Below are positions 16,412 through 25,203 of a stretch of 51,969 nt of DNA, one piece after another. The notes beneath the pieces were generated by a model. The model saw nothing but the letters and a program-made list of their open reading frames with translations. It did no database searches and had not been told where the DNA came from. The stretch lies in assembly GCA_023144005.1 (NCBI GenBank), contig JAGLGN010000019.1, positions 1 through 51,969 of the forward strand, in the 5' to 3' direction. Within the stretch, counting starts at the first letter, position 1. Each line of letters starts with the position of its first letter. Position numbers and translations under genes: made by a program. Source of the stretch: a bacterium (GTDB taxonomy: Bacteria; AUK180).

Positions 16412-18332
16412 AATAATCGAAAAAATCGCCTCCGGCGGTATGGCGGATGTCTTTAAAGCAAAAAAACTCGGCGCTCGAGGATTTTCCAAGATCTTCGCTA
16501 TAAAGGTCATCAAAGAAGATATCTCCAAGGATACAAAACTAAAGGATATGTTCGTCAAAGAGGCCGAATTGTCAGCCCGTTTGGTTCACCCTAATATTGT
16601 CCAGATATTCGAATTGGGCGAAGAGGAGGGCGTGCTTTACATCGTTATGGAATATATCCACGGAAAGAATCTTCGCGAGATCGACAAATTGATCGGCTTC
16701 AGAAAAATCTCATGGAAAAAATCCGCATATATCGCCTATAAAAGCGCGCTGGGACTGGATTTCGCCCATGGCGCCAAGGACCATTACGGAAGGCCCCTTG
16801 AGATCGTTCACCGTGATATATCTCCGCAGAATATAATGGTTACCTTCTCCGGCGAGGTCAAGGTCGCGGACTTCGGAATTGCCAAGGTGGCAAAGGACGG
16901 TATTAAAGAAGAAAAGGTCCTCGCGGGGAAATATCCATTCATGTCGCCCGAACAAACAAAGGGCGATGTTCTTGACAAACGCTCTGATCTCTTTTCTCTG
17001 GGAATAGTATTTTATCAAATGCTCACCGGCAGGCCGCCCTTCACCGGAAAGAACGGACTGGAAATAATAAAGAGTATTCGAAACGACGCGCCAACTCCCC
17101 CGTATAAAGTTAATCCTGATATTCCTGTCAATGTTTCAAACATCGTTATGAAGTGCCTGGAAAAGGAGCCCGATTTCCGTTACAATACCGGTTTGGAAGT
17201 TGCCAAGGACATCGAGAAATATCTTCCCAATTTGATAGACATTTCAAATAAATTAGGGGAATTCCTTCTTGAAAAATATACGGTCAATCTGTCAAATAAC
17301 ATGACAAAGACCTCTCTTGATCAATCAATGGAATCAACGGAAACTCAGATATCAAAAACCATAAGCTCTATTATGGAGATGTTGAGGGAAGAACCCGAGA
17401 ATGTTGAATATCTTGAAAAGATCGGCTCAATTTATCTTATTCAGAAGAAATTCGATAAGGCATCGGAGTATTTCACCAGAGGGCTAGCGCTAGACGATTC
17501 TAACTTTCTCATCAGATTCAGGCTGGCTCAGATATTTCTACGAAAAAAGGATAAGTACAGTTTCTCCCATCAATACACCATTTTGAAGAAATTGGACCCG
17601 AAAAATCCTCATATTGATCTTCTCCACCTCCAGTATTTGATCATTTTCAAGAAATGGAAAGAGGCAGCGAAAGAGTTGAAAAGACTTGCCAAGATTGAAG
17701 ATTTCCATGATAATATCGATTTCCTTGTCCTTCAAGCAGAATATTATTCATTCAAAAAAGAGTATTCTAAGGTGATCAATAATTATCTCAAGATCTCTGA
17801 GATCGAACCGGAATTCTATTTCTTCAAAGAAGAGGTCAGACTCCTTGTTGAGGACCTATATGTATCCATCTTCGGAGAGGAAAAGATCATTGGCGAGATG
17901 ACTTCCAACGGCGAGAAGGAAGCCGAGAAAGCACACGCTAAAACCTATGAAGGGAAGAAAGCGCTTGTGATCGAAGACGATAAGAACACGCGGATCCTTC
18001 TGAAAATAATCCTTTCTGACGAGGGCTTTTCAGTTGATATGGCAAAAAGCGCGTTCAATGTTGAGAAATTACTCGAAATGCATGATTATGATCTCATCAT
18101 TATGGATGTCCTGATGCCCGGAAAGAACGGCTTCAAACTCCTCGAGCAGCTGCAAAAGAGTAATCTGATCGTTGAACATACAAAGGTCTTCATGATATCC
18201 GGAATATATAAATCGGCTAAATTTAAAAATATGGCAAGCGATCTGGGGGTGCTGGTGTATCTGGAGAAACCGTTTACAGCCAAACAGATCTCCCGGCATA
18301 TTCACAAGCATGTACATGGAAAAGTCAGTTAA
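16386..18332 (+). CDS. Soluble Ser/Thr kinase fused to TPRs and a response-regulator receiver
   Basis: A 648-residue protein without membrane segment. The kinase domain (about 8-270) is complete: SGGMADVFKA, Lys40 in FAIKVI, HRDISPQNIM with Asp144, DFGIAK, and FMSPEQTKG. Residues about 330-500 are TPR-like helical repeats (EKIGSIYLIQKKFDKASEYF and similar). The C terminus (about 523-645) is a receiver: ALVIEDDKNTR, phosphoacceptor Asp574 in IIMDVLMPG, the Ser of MISG, and Lys in YLEKPFTAKQ. This joins eukaryote-like Ser/Thr phosphorylation to a two-component phosphorelay in one chain. No histidine kinase is nearby. It overlaps the WecA-like gene by 26 bases and the Xer gene by up to 23, and shares HRDISPQNIM with the PEGA kinase, so the two kinases look like relatives. 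Confidence 0.93.
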   Translation: MRGKVKDYEIIEKIASGGMADVFKAKKLGARGFSKIFAIKVIKEDISKDTKLKDMFVKEAELSARLVHPNIVQIFELGEEEGVLYIVMEYIHGKNLREIDKLIGFRKISWKKSAYIAYKSALGLDFAHGAKDHYGRPLEIVHRDISPQNIMVTFSGEVKVADFGIAKVAKDGIKEEKVLAGKYPFMSPEQTKGDVLDKRSDLFSLGIVFYQMLTGRPPFTGKNGLEIIKSIRNDAPTPPYKVNPDIPVNVSNIVMKCLEKEPDFRYNTGLEVAKDIEKYLPNLIDISNKLGEFLLEKYTVNLSNNMTKTSLDQSMESTETQISKTISSIMEMLREEPENVEYLEKIGSIYLIQKKFDKASEYFTRGLALDDSNFLIRFRLAQIFLRKKDKYSFSHQYTILKKLDPKNPHIDLLHLQYLIIFKKWKEAAKELKRLAKIEDFHDNIDFLVLQAEYYSFKKEYSKVINNYLKISEIEPEFYFFKEEVRLLVEDLYVSIFGEEKIIGEMTSNGEKEAEKAHAKTYEGKKALVIEDDKNTRILLKIILSDEGFSVDMAKSAFNVEKLLEMHDYDLIIMDVLMPGKNGFKLLEQLQKSNLIVEHTKVFMISGIYKSAKFKNMASDLGVLVYLEKPFTAKQISRHIHKHVHGKVS

Positions 18333-19218
18333 GGACTTTGAGGAATACCTAAGCGTCCAAAGGAATTATTCACCAAATACTATTCGTGCGTATAGTGCGG
18401 ATCTGCAGGATTTCTACACATTTATCGGCGAGAAATATAATGCAAAGGGCTTGGATGAAACCACTCATTACTGGGTAAGGTCGTATATAACATATCTTGT
18501 CCGCAAGGGCCTTAAAAAGACCTCGATCCTGAGACATCTTTCCACACTACGAAGCTATTTCAGATTCCGTATCAGAGAAGGCAGTGTACTCCGCAATCCG
18601 GTAAGCGGTGTACTATCACCCAAAAGGCCTAAGCGCCTTCCTAAGTTCTTCAATGTTTCTGAGATCGCTCAGATAATAGAGGCCATTGATGATTCTGATA
18701 TCCTTGGCGCACGGGACAGGGCTATATTCGAACTCTTTTACTCTACGGGAATGAGAATATCTGAAATGAGCACATTATCGCATCGAAACCTTGATTTCCT
18801 TTCCGAGATCGTGCGGGTATTCGGAAAGGGTTCGAAAGAGCGAATAATTCCTCTGGGGGGATTCGCGATCAACTCTCTTAAAAAATATTTCGATTTCAAG
18901 ATACAAAAAGGCTACACATTTATGGACAACTCTCCGGTGTTTCTCAATGTCAGGGGAAGCGGCATTTCATCAAGGGGGATTAGAATGATCGTTGACAAGA
19001 GGCTCAACCTGCTGGCAAAGAAGAATGGCCGGACTCCGCATACCTTAAGACACAGTTTCGCGACACATCTCCTCAATGGGGGCGCGGATATCAAGATCGT
19101 ACAGGAATTACTGGGGCATGCATCACTGTCCACAACTCAGATATATACACATCTCTCCACCGCAAAACTAAAGGAAGTGTATAAACACTCACATCCTCTG
19201 GAGAAGGATCGGGAATGA
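18310..19218 (+). CDS. Tyrosine recombinase, XerC/XerD family
   Basis: Site-specific recombinase of 302 residues (300 if the ATG at 18316 is used), the size of XerC/XerD. The N-terminal SAM-like core-binding domain is present (EEYLSVQRNYSPNTIRAYSAD). The catalytic set is complete: Arg149 in GMRISEM, Lys in GKGSKER, HxxR in HTLRHSFATHLL, His in LGHASLSTTQ, and nucleophile Tyr279 in IYTHLS. It probably resolves chromosome dimers with a partner at dif. No integron, phage or transposon genes surround it, so a mobile-element role is less likely. It overlaps the upstream kinase gene and shares ATGA with the S66 peptidase gene. Confidence 0.92.
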   Translation: MYMEKSVKDFEEYLSVQRNYSPNTIRAYSADLQDFYTFIGEKYNAKGLDETTHYWVRSYITYLVRKGLKKTSILRHLSTLRSYFRFRIREGSVLRNPVSGVLSPKRPKRLPKFFNVSEIAQIIEAIDDSDILGARDRAIFELFYSTGMRISEMSTLSHRNLDFLSEIVRVFGKGSKERIIPLGGFAINSLKKYFDFKIQKGYTFMDNSPVFLNVRGSGISSRGIRMIVDKRLNLLAKKNGRTPHTLRHSFATHLLNGGADIKIVQELLGHASLSTTQIYTHLSTAKLKEVYKHSHPLEKDRE

Positions 19219-20051
19219 GAAAAGTCTTCTTCATCGCGCCCTCATGGCATTCTGATAGGAAAGAACTTCTGAGAGCGCGTGAGCTGCTTTCCGCGGATTT
19301 TAACTGTGAGATCGATGAAGATATATTCAAACAAGAGCGAATGCTCGCGGGGTCTGACGAAAGACGCATTAGAGAATTCAACAAGGCCTTGAATTCCGAC
19401 TCGGATATCATCTGGGCAGTACGCGGCGGTTACGGAGCGTCCCGCATTATTTCCGATCTTATCTTCAACGGGACGGCAAAGAAGACCTGGATCGGATTTT
19501 CTGATTTTTCAATGATAGGATACTCTGCCTATCAAGCCGGACATAACTATATTTATGGGCCGATGCCGCATACATTTGAATATCAGAAGACCGGCTTGAA
19601 GCAGACGATTACTATATTAAAGAGCAAAAATGACACTACTCGTGTAATTATACATCACGGCAGTATCGCCAATAAGATAAACGGCAGAGTTGCGGTATTC
19701 TGTTTAAAATTATTGGTAAACTCAATGGGTACGCCGCTTCAGCCCGCATTTGATAAGGACACCGTTCTTTTTCTTGAGGATGTTGATGAAAGAAGCTACG
19801 CTCTTGAAAGGGATCTCATTCAATTACATAAATGCGGAATATTTAACAATATCAAAGCTATTGTTGTGAATTTCACAAATACGCTCAAACCAGAGGAAGC
19901 CGAGCCCGTTGAATGGCTCAGGAGAAATATCTCTCTGCCCGTCCTCGAGGGCATACCGTTCGGGCACTCTGCAGATGCTATACCGCTGATCTACGGCCAG
20001 GAGGTTGATCTTGAAAAAGACCGCATTGTTCTTTCTGATCATTGCCTTTAG
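19215..20051 (+). CDS. S66-family LD-carboxypeptidase-like serine peptidase
   Basis: Related to LdcA/MccF enzymes, which cut the L,D bond of tetrapeptide muropeptides during wall recycling or inactivate microcin C. It has 278 residues. The nucleophile is Ser96 in WIGFSDFS, preceded by VRGGYGASRI and followed by YGPMPHTF. Glu188 in LFLEDVDERSY and His251 in PFGHSADAIPL fit the other two triad positions. No signal peptide is present, so it is cytoplasmic as expected for muropeptide recycling. The usual GGNL segment is changed to NGRVAVF, so its exact substrate is uncertain. It overlaps the Xer gene by 4 bases and the next gene by about 41. Confidence 0.85.
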   Translation: MRKVFFIAPSWHSDRKELLRARELLSADFNCEIDEDIFKQERMLAGSDERRIREFNKALNSDSDIIWAVRGGYGASRIISDLIFNGTAKKTWIGFSDFSMIGYSAYQAGHNYIYGPMPHTFEYQKTGLKQTITILKSKNDTTRVIIHHGSIANKINGRVAVFCLKLLVNSMGTPLQPAFDKDTVLFLEDVDERSYALERDLIQLHKCGIFNNIKAIVVNFTNTLKPEEAEPVEWLRRNISLPVLEGIPFGHSADAIPLIYGQEVDLEKDRIVLSDHCL

Positions 20052-21285
20052 TATCGCAGGGTATTGCAGCATTCTTATTCCCATGAACTCAACACAGAAC
20101 GATCACTTGAAGGCCTACGGGATCGTATATAATCACCTCAAGGAATATGGAGGGAAAGTAGCCTGGCTCCTGAATTACAAGGGTGGAAGCTTTGTGATAC
20201 CCTCGAATACGAGCGAGATCGCGTTGGCGGCAGCCGGTGTTTCATATACGAAGATCACCGAAGAGCAGCTTGAGGCCATTATGGCTACAGTATCAAGCGA
20301 GAATATGGAGCGTGTTTGGCTGGAAAAAGCACCGAAGATCGCAGTTTTTACACCATTGGTCGAGAATTCTCACAATAATATGGACACCGAGCCCTGGGAC
20401 GATGCCGTGATCCTGGTATTAGATTATGCCGGCATACCCTATGATAAGATCTATATCGATGAGGTTCTTGAAGGGAAATTGGCGGATTATGAGTGGGTCC
20501 ACCTTCATCATGAAGATTTCACCGGCCAATTCGGGAAGTTCTACGCATCCTTTAAGACCGCTGCCTGGTATATCTCCCACAAAAACTGGTTAAGCGATAA
20601 GGCGAAGCAATACCGCATGGCGAGCGTTTCGCAGCTGATGAGATCGGTCTCGGTAAAGATAGCTGAATACACATCAAAGGGAGGATTCCTCTTTGCGATG
20701 TGCTCTGCCACCGACTCAATAGATGTCGCTCTCGCGGCGCTTAATACCGATATTGTCCCCTCTGAATTCGACGGGACCCCGGTCGCGGCGGATCATTTGG
20801 CAAAGTTGGATTATTCGCTCACCTTCGCTTTTTCTGGATTCATCCCCGAGTTGTCACCGGATGTATACGAATTTTCTGATATCGATGTTTCGCCCTACGG
20901 AGCACGGCCCGAGTCCGGCACAGAGGATTTCATATTATTTGATTTCTCAGCGAAGCAGGATCCTATACCGACAATGCTCTGTCAAAGTCATGAAAAGCTC
21001 ATACACGGTTTCATGGGTCAGACATCGACATTCACGATGAAGCGCATCAAGAAGACCACTGTTATAATGGGGTTCTTGAAAGATATGCAGCGTGCGAAAT
21101 ACATTTACGGCGGATACGGAAAGGGATTTTTTACCTTTTACGGAGGACATGATCCCGAGGATTTCGCTCATCGTATCGGAGATCCGCCAACCGATGTTTC
21201 TATATATAAGAACTCTTCGGGCTATAGACTGATCCTGAACAATGTACTTTTTCCCGCGATGAGGAAAAAGAAACAGAAGACGTAA
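20011..21285 (+). CDS. Exported conserved protein of unknown function, TTG start
   Basis: A 424-residue protein with signal peptide MKKTALFFLIIAFSIAGYCS. The start is read as TTG at 20011 because AGGAGG ends 6 bases before it; this puts the start 41 bases inside the S66 gene. The mature protein begins with MNSTQNDHLKAYGIVYNHL and VAWLLNYKGGSF, and later has PWDDAVILVLDYAGIPYDKI and LHHEDFTGQFG. I recall similar proteins labelled asparagine synthetase B in some genomes, but I see no N-terminal catalytic cysteine or synthetase domain, and that label should not be used. It is the last gene of the plus-strand operon. Function is not recognised. Confidence 0.75.
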   Translation: MKKTALFFLIIAFSIAGYCSILIPMNSTQNDHLKAYGIVYNHLKEYGGKVAWLLNYKGGSFVIPSNTSEIALAAAGVSYTKITEEQLEAIMATVSSENMERVWLEKAPKIAVFTPLVENSHNNMDTEPWDDAVILVLDYAGIPYDKIYIDEVLEGKLADYEWVHLHHEDFTGQFGKFYASFKTAAWYISHKNWLSDKAKQYRMASVSQLMRSVSVKIAEYTSKGGFLFAMCSATDSIDVALAALNTDIVPSEFDGTPVAADHLAKLDYSLTFAFSGFIPELSPDVYEFSDIDVSPYGARPESGTEDFILFDFSAKQDPIPTMLCQSHEKLIHGFMGQTSTFTMKRIKKTTVIMGFLKDMQRAKYIYGGYGKGFFTFYGGHDPEDFAHRIGDPPTDVSIYKNSSGYRLILNNVLFPAMRKKKQKT

Positions 21286-21332
21286 CACGTATGACGTGAA
21301 ATACAAAAAACAGGTGTGAAGAATGTTTCCGT

Positions 21333-21525
21333 TTGATTCTAACGGGGCAAAGAGTTTACACGCTTCGCTTCCTGTCAACTCTTTGCTTGGAACTTTTACA
21401 TCGGGACAGACGAACTCCTGCGGAGTACGACATGTCCCATATCTTGTTTGGGGTGCGGCATGATATGATTGTAACAGTAAAATTAATGGGTTAATCGAAA
21501 TAGTGATTTCTCGTCTGCGGATGTG
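21333..21525 (-). repeat. Intergenic repeat family, copy B (longest, inverted)
   Basis: About 193 bases between convergent operons. Positions 21333-21393 are the perfect reverse complement of 1167-1227. The 10-bp stem GCAAAGAGTT/AACTCTTTGC lies at 21347-21356 and 21377-21386. A second nested palindrome is at 21403-21438, with outer arms GGGACA/TGTCCC and inner arms ACTCC/GGAGT. The part at about 21440-21525 corresponds to the module shared by all copies. Confidence 0.85.
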
Positions 21526-21564
21526 TTTCTTCTTACATTTAAACCTTGAACTTTAATCGGTTTT

Positions 21565-23352
21565 CTAAATTAATTCCCGGATCATCTCGATCCATTCTTC
21601 GATGATAGTGAAACTGCCCTGCCAGAATTCCGGGGAGTTAATGTCTATGCCCACTTCCTTCAGCATCAAGGTGGGTTTCTGCGAACCGCCGGCTGCCAGT
21701 ATCTTCTCTATTGATGGAATAAAGCTCTTGCCCTTCTGCTTGTACAGAGAATACAATGCCATTGACAGAAGTTCTCCGAAATTATACGCATAGCAATAGA
21801 ATGGGGTTACAAAGATATGGGGAATATACGACCACTCATAGCGAAATTCCTTGGGAATTGAAACCGCATTCCCGAATTGTTCTTTTAATATCTCATAATA
21901 CTTGTCGCTCAATTCCTCTCCGTTCGTCCCCTTCTGCACCATCTCATGCGCTGCTTTTTCAAATTTGACGAAATAATTCTGCCTGATAATGGTAGCAAAG
22001 GAAGAGTCCACTTTTTCAAAGAGCATGGCCTTCTTTTCTTTTTTATCTTTGATCGTTTTTAAAAGGTGATCGAACATCAGCATCTCGGAAAATGTGGAGG
22101 CGGTCTCCGCTAGCGGCAGCGTGGAATGTGCGACCAGGTCCGATAACTTATTAGAATACAAGGAGTGTATCCCGTGGCCGATCTCATGCGCCATCGTCAT
22201 CATCGCATCCGCATTGCCGTTAAAATTCAAGAGGACATAGGGAGTGATCTTTGTGGATACGGTAGAGCAAAATGCGCCGGATCTCTTGTTCTGACGGGGA
22301 TGGGAATCCACATGCCTCTCATCAAAGATCAATTTTCCACGCTCATAGAATCCCTTGTCGAAATTCTTCAGAACCTTTAAAACCTCTTTTTTTGCGCTTT
22401 CATAGGTATATTTTTTTGACGAACTGCCGACGGGTGCGTAAAGATCATACCGCGAGAGTTTCTTTATTTTCTGCGCCTTGGCTTTCAATTTGAAGTAGCG
22501 CTGGAATACTTTTCTATTCTCAACACATACTTCCATAAGGGTCTCAACGGTCTTGTCATCCAGATAATTAGTAAAGTTCCTTATCGAAATAGGCTGCTTA
22601 TGACCCCTTACCGCGACTCCGTCATACCAATCCTTGAGCAATGCTTCATATATGGTATAGAAGATGTTGATGTTCTTCTTGAATGGGGTGAAGAGGGCTT
22701 TGTAGGCGGCCTTTCTCATTTCAGGGTCCTTATGTCTTACCAAAGCGGTCAATTTCCCCTGCGTGTTTATCTTGATCGGCTTTTTGCCCTTGAGTTTAAC
22801 CTCATATTCAAAATCATTCGTTATCATCCCCCTCAGCCGCATTATCGGTGATTTCAGATTGGAATTCTTTCGTGAAACGATCTTCTCCTCAGCCAGCGAA
22901 AGGGAATATTTCCTGCTCTCAACAAGATGTTCGAAGTAGAACTCGAGATCTGGACGCTCTTTAAAGAGGCGCTTGGAATTTTTAGGGTCTAATTTTTTCA
23001 TCCCCGGAAGGGCAAGCCCTTTCAGCCAATGACTCATAAATATTGACATCTCACTAAGTGATAGTGCCAGTTGATTGGACTTCGACAGCAGGTAAAAGGT
23101 GCGATTATCATTCATATTCGTTGACTGATAGAGATGCGAATATGAGAGCACACCGTCAGCATCAATCAGGAGTTTTTCAAATTCCTTCACCATCTGCTTG
23201 AACTTCTTTCCCGGTATATCGGGAGATAGCTCTTTTTTGCATTTGGAAAAGAATTTCTTGATCGCCTTCGACGATGCTTCCAGCTTCGAATCGAATTCCT
23301 CATCTTTCAGTATCGAGCCCAGGTTCCACCTGACTCCCGCTTTCTTATTCAT
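21565..23352 (-). CDS. pepF: Oligoendopeptidase F, M3 family zinc peptidase
   Basis: Cytoplasmic metallopeptidase that degrades oligopeptides. It has 595 residues, the normal PepF length. The zinc site is HEIGH with His389, Glu390 and His393, in MTMAHEIGHGIHSLYS. The third ligand is expected in the following AETASTFSEMLM segment. C-terminal YEWSYIPHIFVTPFYCYAYNFGELL is typical of the family. AAGGAG precedes the ATG at 23352. It follows an unrecognised membrane gene by 9 bases and is probably in the rsmE operon. It ends convergent to the long plus-strand operon, with repeat copy B between. Confidence 0.95.
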   Translation of the reverse strand: MNKKAGVRWNLGSILKDEEFDSKLEASSKAIKKFFSKCKKELSPDIPGKKFKQMVKEFEKLLIDADGVLSYSHLYQSTNMNDNRTFYLLSKSNQLALSLSEMSIFMSHWLKGLALPGMKKLDPKNSKRLFKERPDLEFYFEHLVESRKYSLSLAEEKIVSRKNSNLKSPIMRLRGMITNDFEYEVKLKGKKPIKINTQGKLTALVRHKDPEMRKAAYKALFTPFKKNINIFYTIYEALLKDWYDGVAVRGHKQPISIRNFTNYLDDKTVETLMEVCVENRKVFQRYFKLKAKAQKIKKLSRYDLYAPVGSSSKKYTYESAKKEVLKVLKNFDKGFYERGKLIFDERHVDSHPRQNKRSGAFCSTVSTKITPYVLLNFNGNADAMMTMAHEIGHGIHSLYSNKLSDLVAHSTLPLAETASTFSEMLMFDHLLKTIKDKKEKKAMLFEKVDSSFATIIRQNYFVKFEKAAHEMVQKGTNGEELSDKYYEILKEQFGNAVSIPKEFRYEWSYIPHIFVTPFYCYAYNFGELLSMALYSLYKQKGKSFIPSIEKILAAGGSQKPTLMLKEVGIDINSPEFWQGSFTIIEEWIEMIRELI

Positions 23353-23361
23353 AAATACTCC

Positions 23362-24237
23362 TTAAATATTGTCATAACCGTAATCACCGCCGAAATATTT
23401 CGTACTTATATCGACCGTGATATTACTGTAAGTGAATGTGGCTTTCTTTCCTTTAATATGGTTCATAAGTTCATTTGAAGCGATCTTTATGATCTCCTTA
23501 TTGCCGCTGAAGATACGGAAATACAGGTTTGTCTGAATTATATACACCACAGAGATATTATAACTTAACTTGGATTTGAATGCTGCCGCGACTGATGACC
23601 GTTCCCACATAATCCCCTCAGCGGAAAGCTCATCGTAATTTCTGGGCTTTCTCCCAAGCCCCATAATAGCTACCAGAAACACCACGAGGAGTATCATGAA
23701 AAGGAAACTTCCGCCAAGCGTCAGCATAAGCGTCATAAGGGAGGCAAGGCCATATTTCTTCGCGACACGCGCCTTGATCGAGGCGATCTGCTCATCGGTT
23801 AGATGCTCTGAAGATGGCTGTACGGTGCGCAGGGCTACATCTATCCACTCGGAGACATTAGAATTGGCTTTGAACTGAACAATGAATATCTTTCCTTCAC
23901 TCTCTACCCATGCGGCCGAGTAAATTGTCTTGTTTACACAATAGAAATAATATTCCCCGTCCCCGATATCCTCAATGACCTGATAATTCTGGAATACATT
24001 CTCAGCAATAAATCCCTCGCTGGGGCGAGAGTTGAAATAAAATTTATAGAACATGCCTTTGTAATTGAAAGTATCTTTATTATCCTCTATCCGCGGTATA
24101 AGAGAAGGCCGTTGAATATCGAATCCCCACTTGGTCTCAGGATGATATTTCAATGAGGCAAGAGGCCCGAGGAAATAGAAAAGAGCCCCTGTAATGAGCA
24201 CAAATATCAGTACAATGATCTTTACAATAGTTTTCAT
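23362..24237 (-). CDS. Two-helix membrane protein of unknown function
   Basis: A 291-residue protein I do not recognise. It has an N-terminal transmembrane helix (about 4-25), an extracytoplasmic segment of about 140 residues with many aromatic residues (KGMFYKFYFNSRPSEGF, GDGEYYFYCVNKTIY), a second helix (about 170-195, LMTLMLTLGGSFLFMILLVV), and a cytoplasmic C-terminal domain of about 90 residues. The start overlaps the rsmE stop by 4 bases (ATGA). The nearby rRNA methylase and peptidase do not suggest a function. Confidence 0.7.
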   Translation of the reverse strand: MKTIVKIIVLIFVLITGALFYFLGPLASLKYHPETKWGFDIQRPSLIPRIEDNKDTFNYKGMFYKFYFNSRPSEGFIAENVFQNYQVIEDIGDGEYYFYCVNKTIYSAAWVESEGKIFIVQFKANSNVSEWIDVALRTVQPSSEHLTDEQIASIKARVAKKYGLASLMTLMLTLGGSFLFMILLVVFLVAIMGLGRKPRNYDELSAEGIMWERSSVAAAFKSKLSYNISVVYIIQTNLYFRIFSGNKEIIKIASNELMNHIKGKKATFTYSNITVDISTKYFGGDYGYDNI

Positions 24238-24920
24238 CCGTTAATTTTACCCTTTTTACTAGCGTATTTCAAATTTGATGCCGTCGCATAGCTCAGTAAA
24301 GCAAAAGCAGCGGTCTCAGCTCTCATGATATAAGGTGATAAATTCAATGGTATGCATTTGCTTTGCAGTATTTGTTTTTCCCTGCTGGAAAATCCGCCTT
24401 CCGGCCCCCAGATAACCGATTCAATCTCGCCACAGGGCCCCGCTTCTCCGGCAAGCGCATCGCAGCTTCCCCAAACAACTACCCCGCTCAACTCCAAGCC
24501 GATTAATTCATGCGGACCGGAAAGGATCGGCATCCAGGGATTCTTGCTTTGCTTCATACCTTCACGCAAAAGCTTTCTGTCCCGCTCCTCCCATCTGCGT
24601 TTAACAACAGTATTATCCGTACTGATGAGGCAGAGCTCTACTATGGGAAATGATAGAATGCTTCTCAGTACCTGTGAATGCGGAGAGGATTTAATCATCG
24701 GAATATAGGCCTTCAGTGTCGGCCTCGGCATCTCACTGCTCCCCTGTATGGAAAAGGTATCGCGAGAGGTCATTGTAGCCTCGTAGAATATACCCTTGCC
24801 GTTCACAATACCGATCGGGTCACCTACGCATACACGGTTTACCTTGATATGCGCAAGTTCATCTTTCGGGATCTTACCGTCAAGAGGTTCCGCGATAAAG
24901 ATATTAGTGTGCTGTCTCAT
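24234..24920 (-). CDS. rsmE: 16S rRNA (uracil-1498-N3)-methyltransferase
   Basis: SPOUT-family methyltransferase that modifies U1498 of 16S rRNA with S-adenosylmethionine. It has 228 residues; family members have about 240. The C-terminal SAM knot is diagnostic: WGPEGGFSSREKQ followed by LNLSPYIMRAETAAFALLSY, the GPEGG and RAETA signatures. The N-terminal PUA-like domain is shortened but recognisable. The ribosome site before the ATG at 24920 is weak. It is the first gene of a three-gene group with the membrane protein and pepF. Confidence 0.93.
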   Translation of the reverse strand: MRQHTNIFIAEPLDGKIPKDELAHIKVNRVCVGDPIGIVNGKGIFYEATMTSRDTFSIQGSSEMPRPTLKAYIPMIKSSPHSQVLRSILSFPIVELCLISTDNTVVKRRWEERDRKLLREGMKQSKNPWMPILSGPHELIGLELSGVVVWGSCDALAGEAGPCGEIESVIWGPEGGFSSREKQILQSKCIPLNLSPYIMRAETAAFALLSYATASNLKYASKKGKING

Positions 24921-25203
24921 AAATACGATGACAATGGAATGTTTAGATTTGAGTCAATTCCAACGATAAATGCAGTTTGAAGTGTGAAGTGTGAGGTGTA
25001 AAGTGAGGATAAGAAAGAAGATGGATTTCCGCTCCTCGATGTAATCGGAGTTCCCAAGGTCATGTACCTGGGAATGACAGAGGACAGGTCAAGTCCTGTC
25101 CCTACGGGGGAATTAATCCCCCAACCTTTAACCTTTGAACATTTCAACTTTTGAACATTCTTCTCCCTGTCAGCCATTATTAATGCATTTATAGAACAGT
25201 ACA
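24921..25203. other. Intergenic DNA with hairpin cluster
   Basis: The open frame across this stretch is composed of repeats and is rejected as a gene. It holds a degenerate tandem of AAGTGTG-like units (about 24976-25003), a bulged hairpin TTCCC...GGGAA (25051-25073), the GGACAGG/CCTGTCC hairpin with CTACG tail (25082-25106), a GGGGG/CCCCC hairpin (25106-25122) and the 21-base string (25137-25157) also found at 1312-1332. Confidence 0.6.
25082..25157 (+). repeat. Hairpin-CTACG repeat, copy 2
   Basis: Stem GGACAGG/CCTGTCC (25082-25088 and 25095-25101) is followed by CTACG and, 30 bases later, by the same 21-base string as in copy 1 (1258-1332). The stem sequence differs from copy 1 but remains self-complementary. 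Orientation and spacing are conserved. Confidence 0.6.

Noticed and set aside
18310-19218. Integrase marking a mobile element or integron
   Set aside because: The recombinase is embedded by overlap in a metabolic/signalling operon, with no att-like repeats, cassettes or phage genes around it.
21283-21310. Rho-independent terminator after the plus-strand operon
   Set aside because: CACGT-atg-ACGTG forms a short stem but is followed by A-rich sequence on the plus strand, not a T-run.
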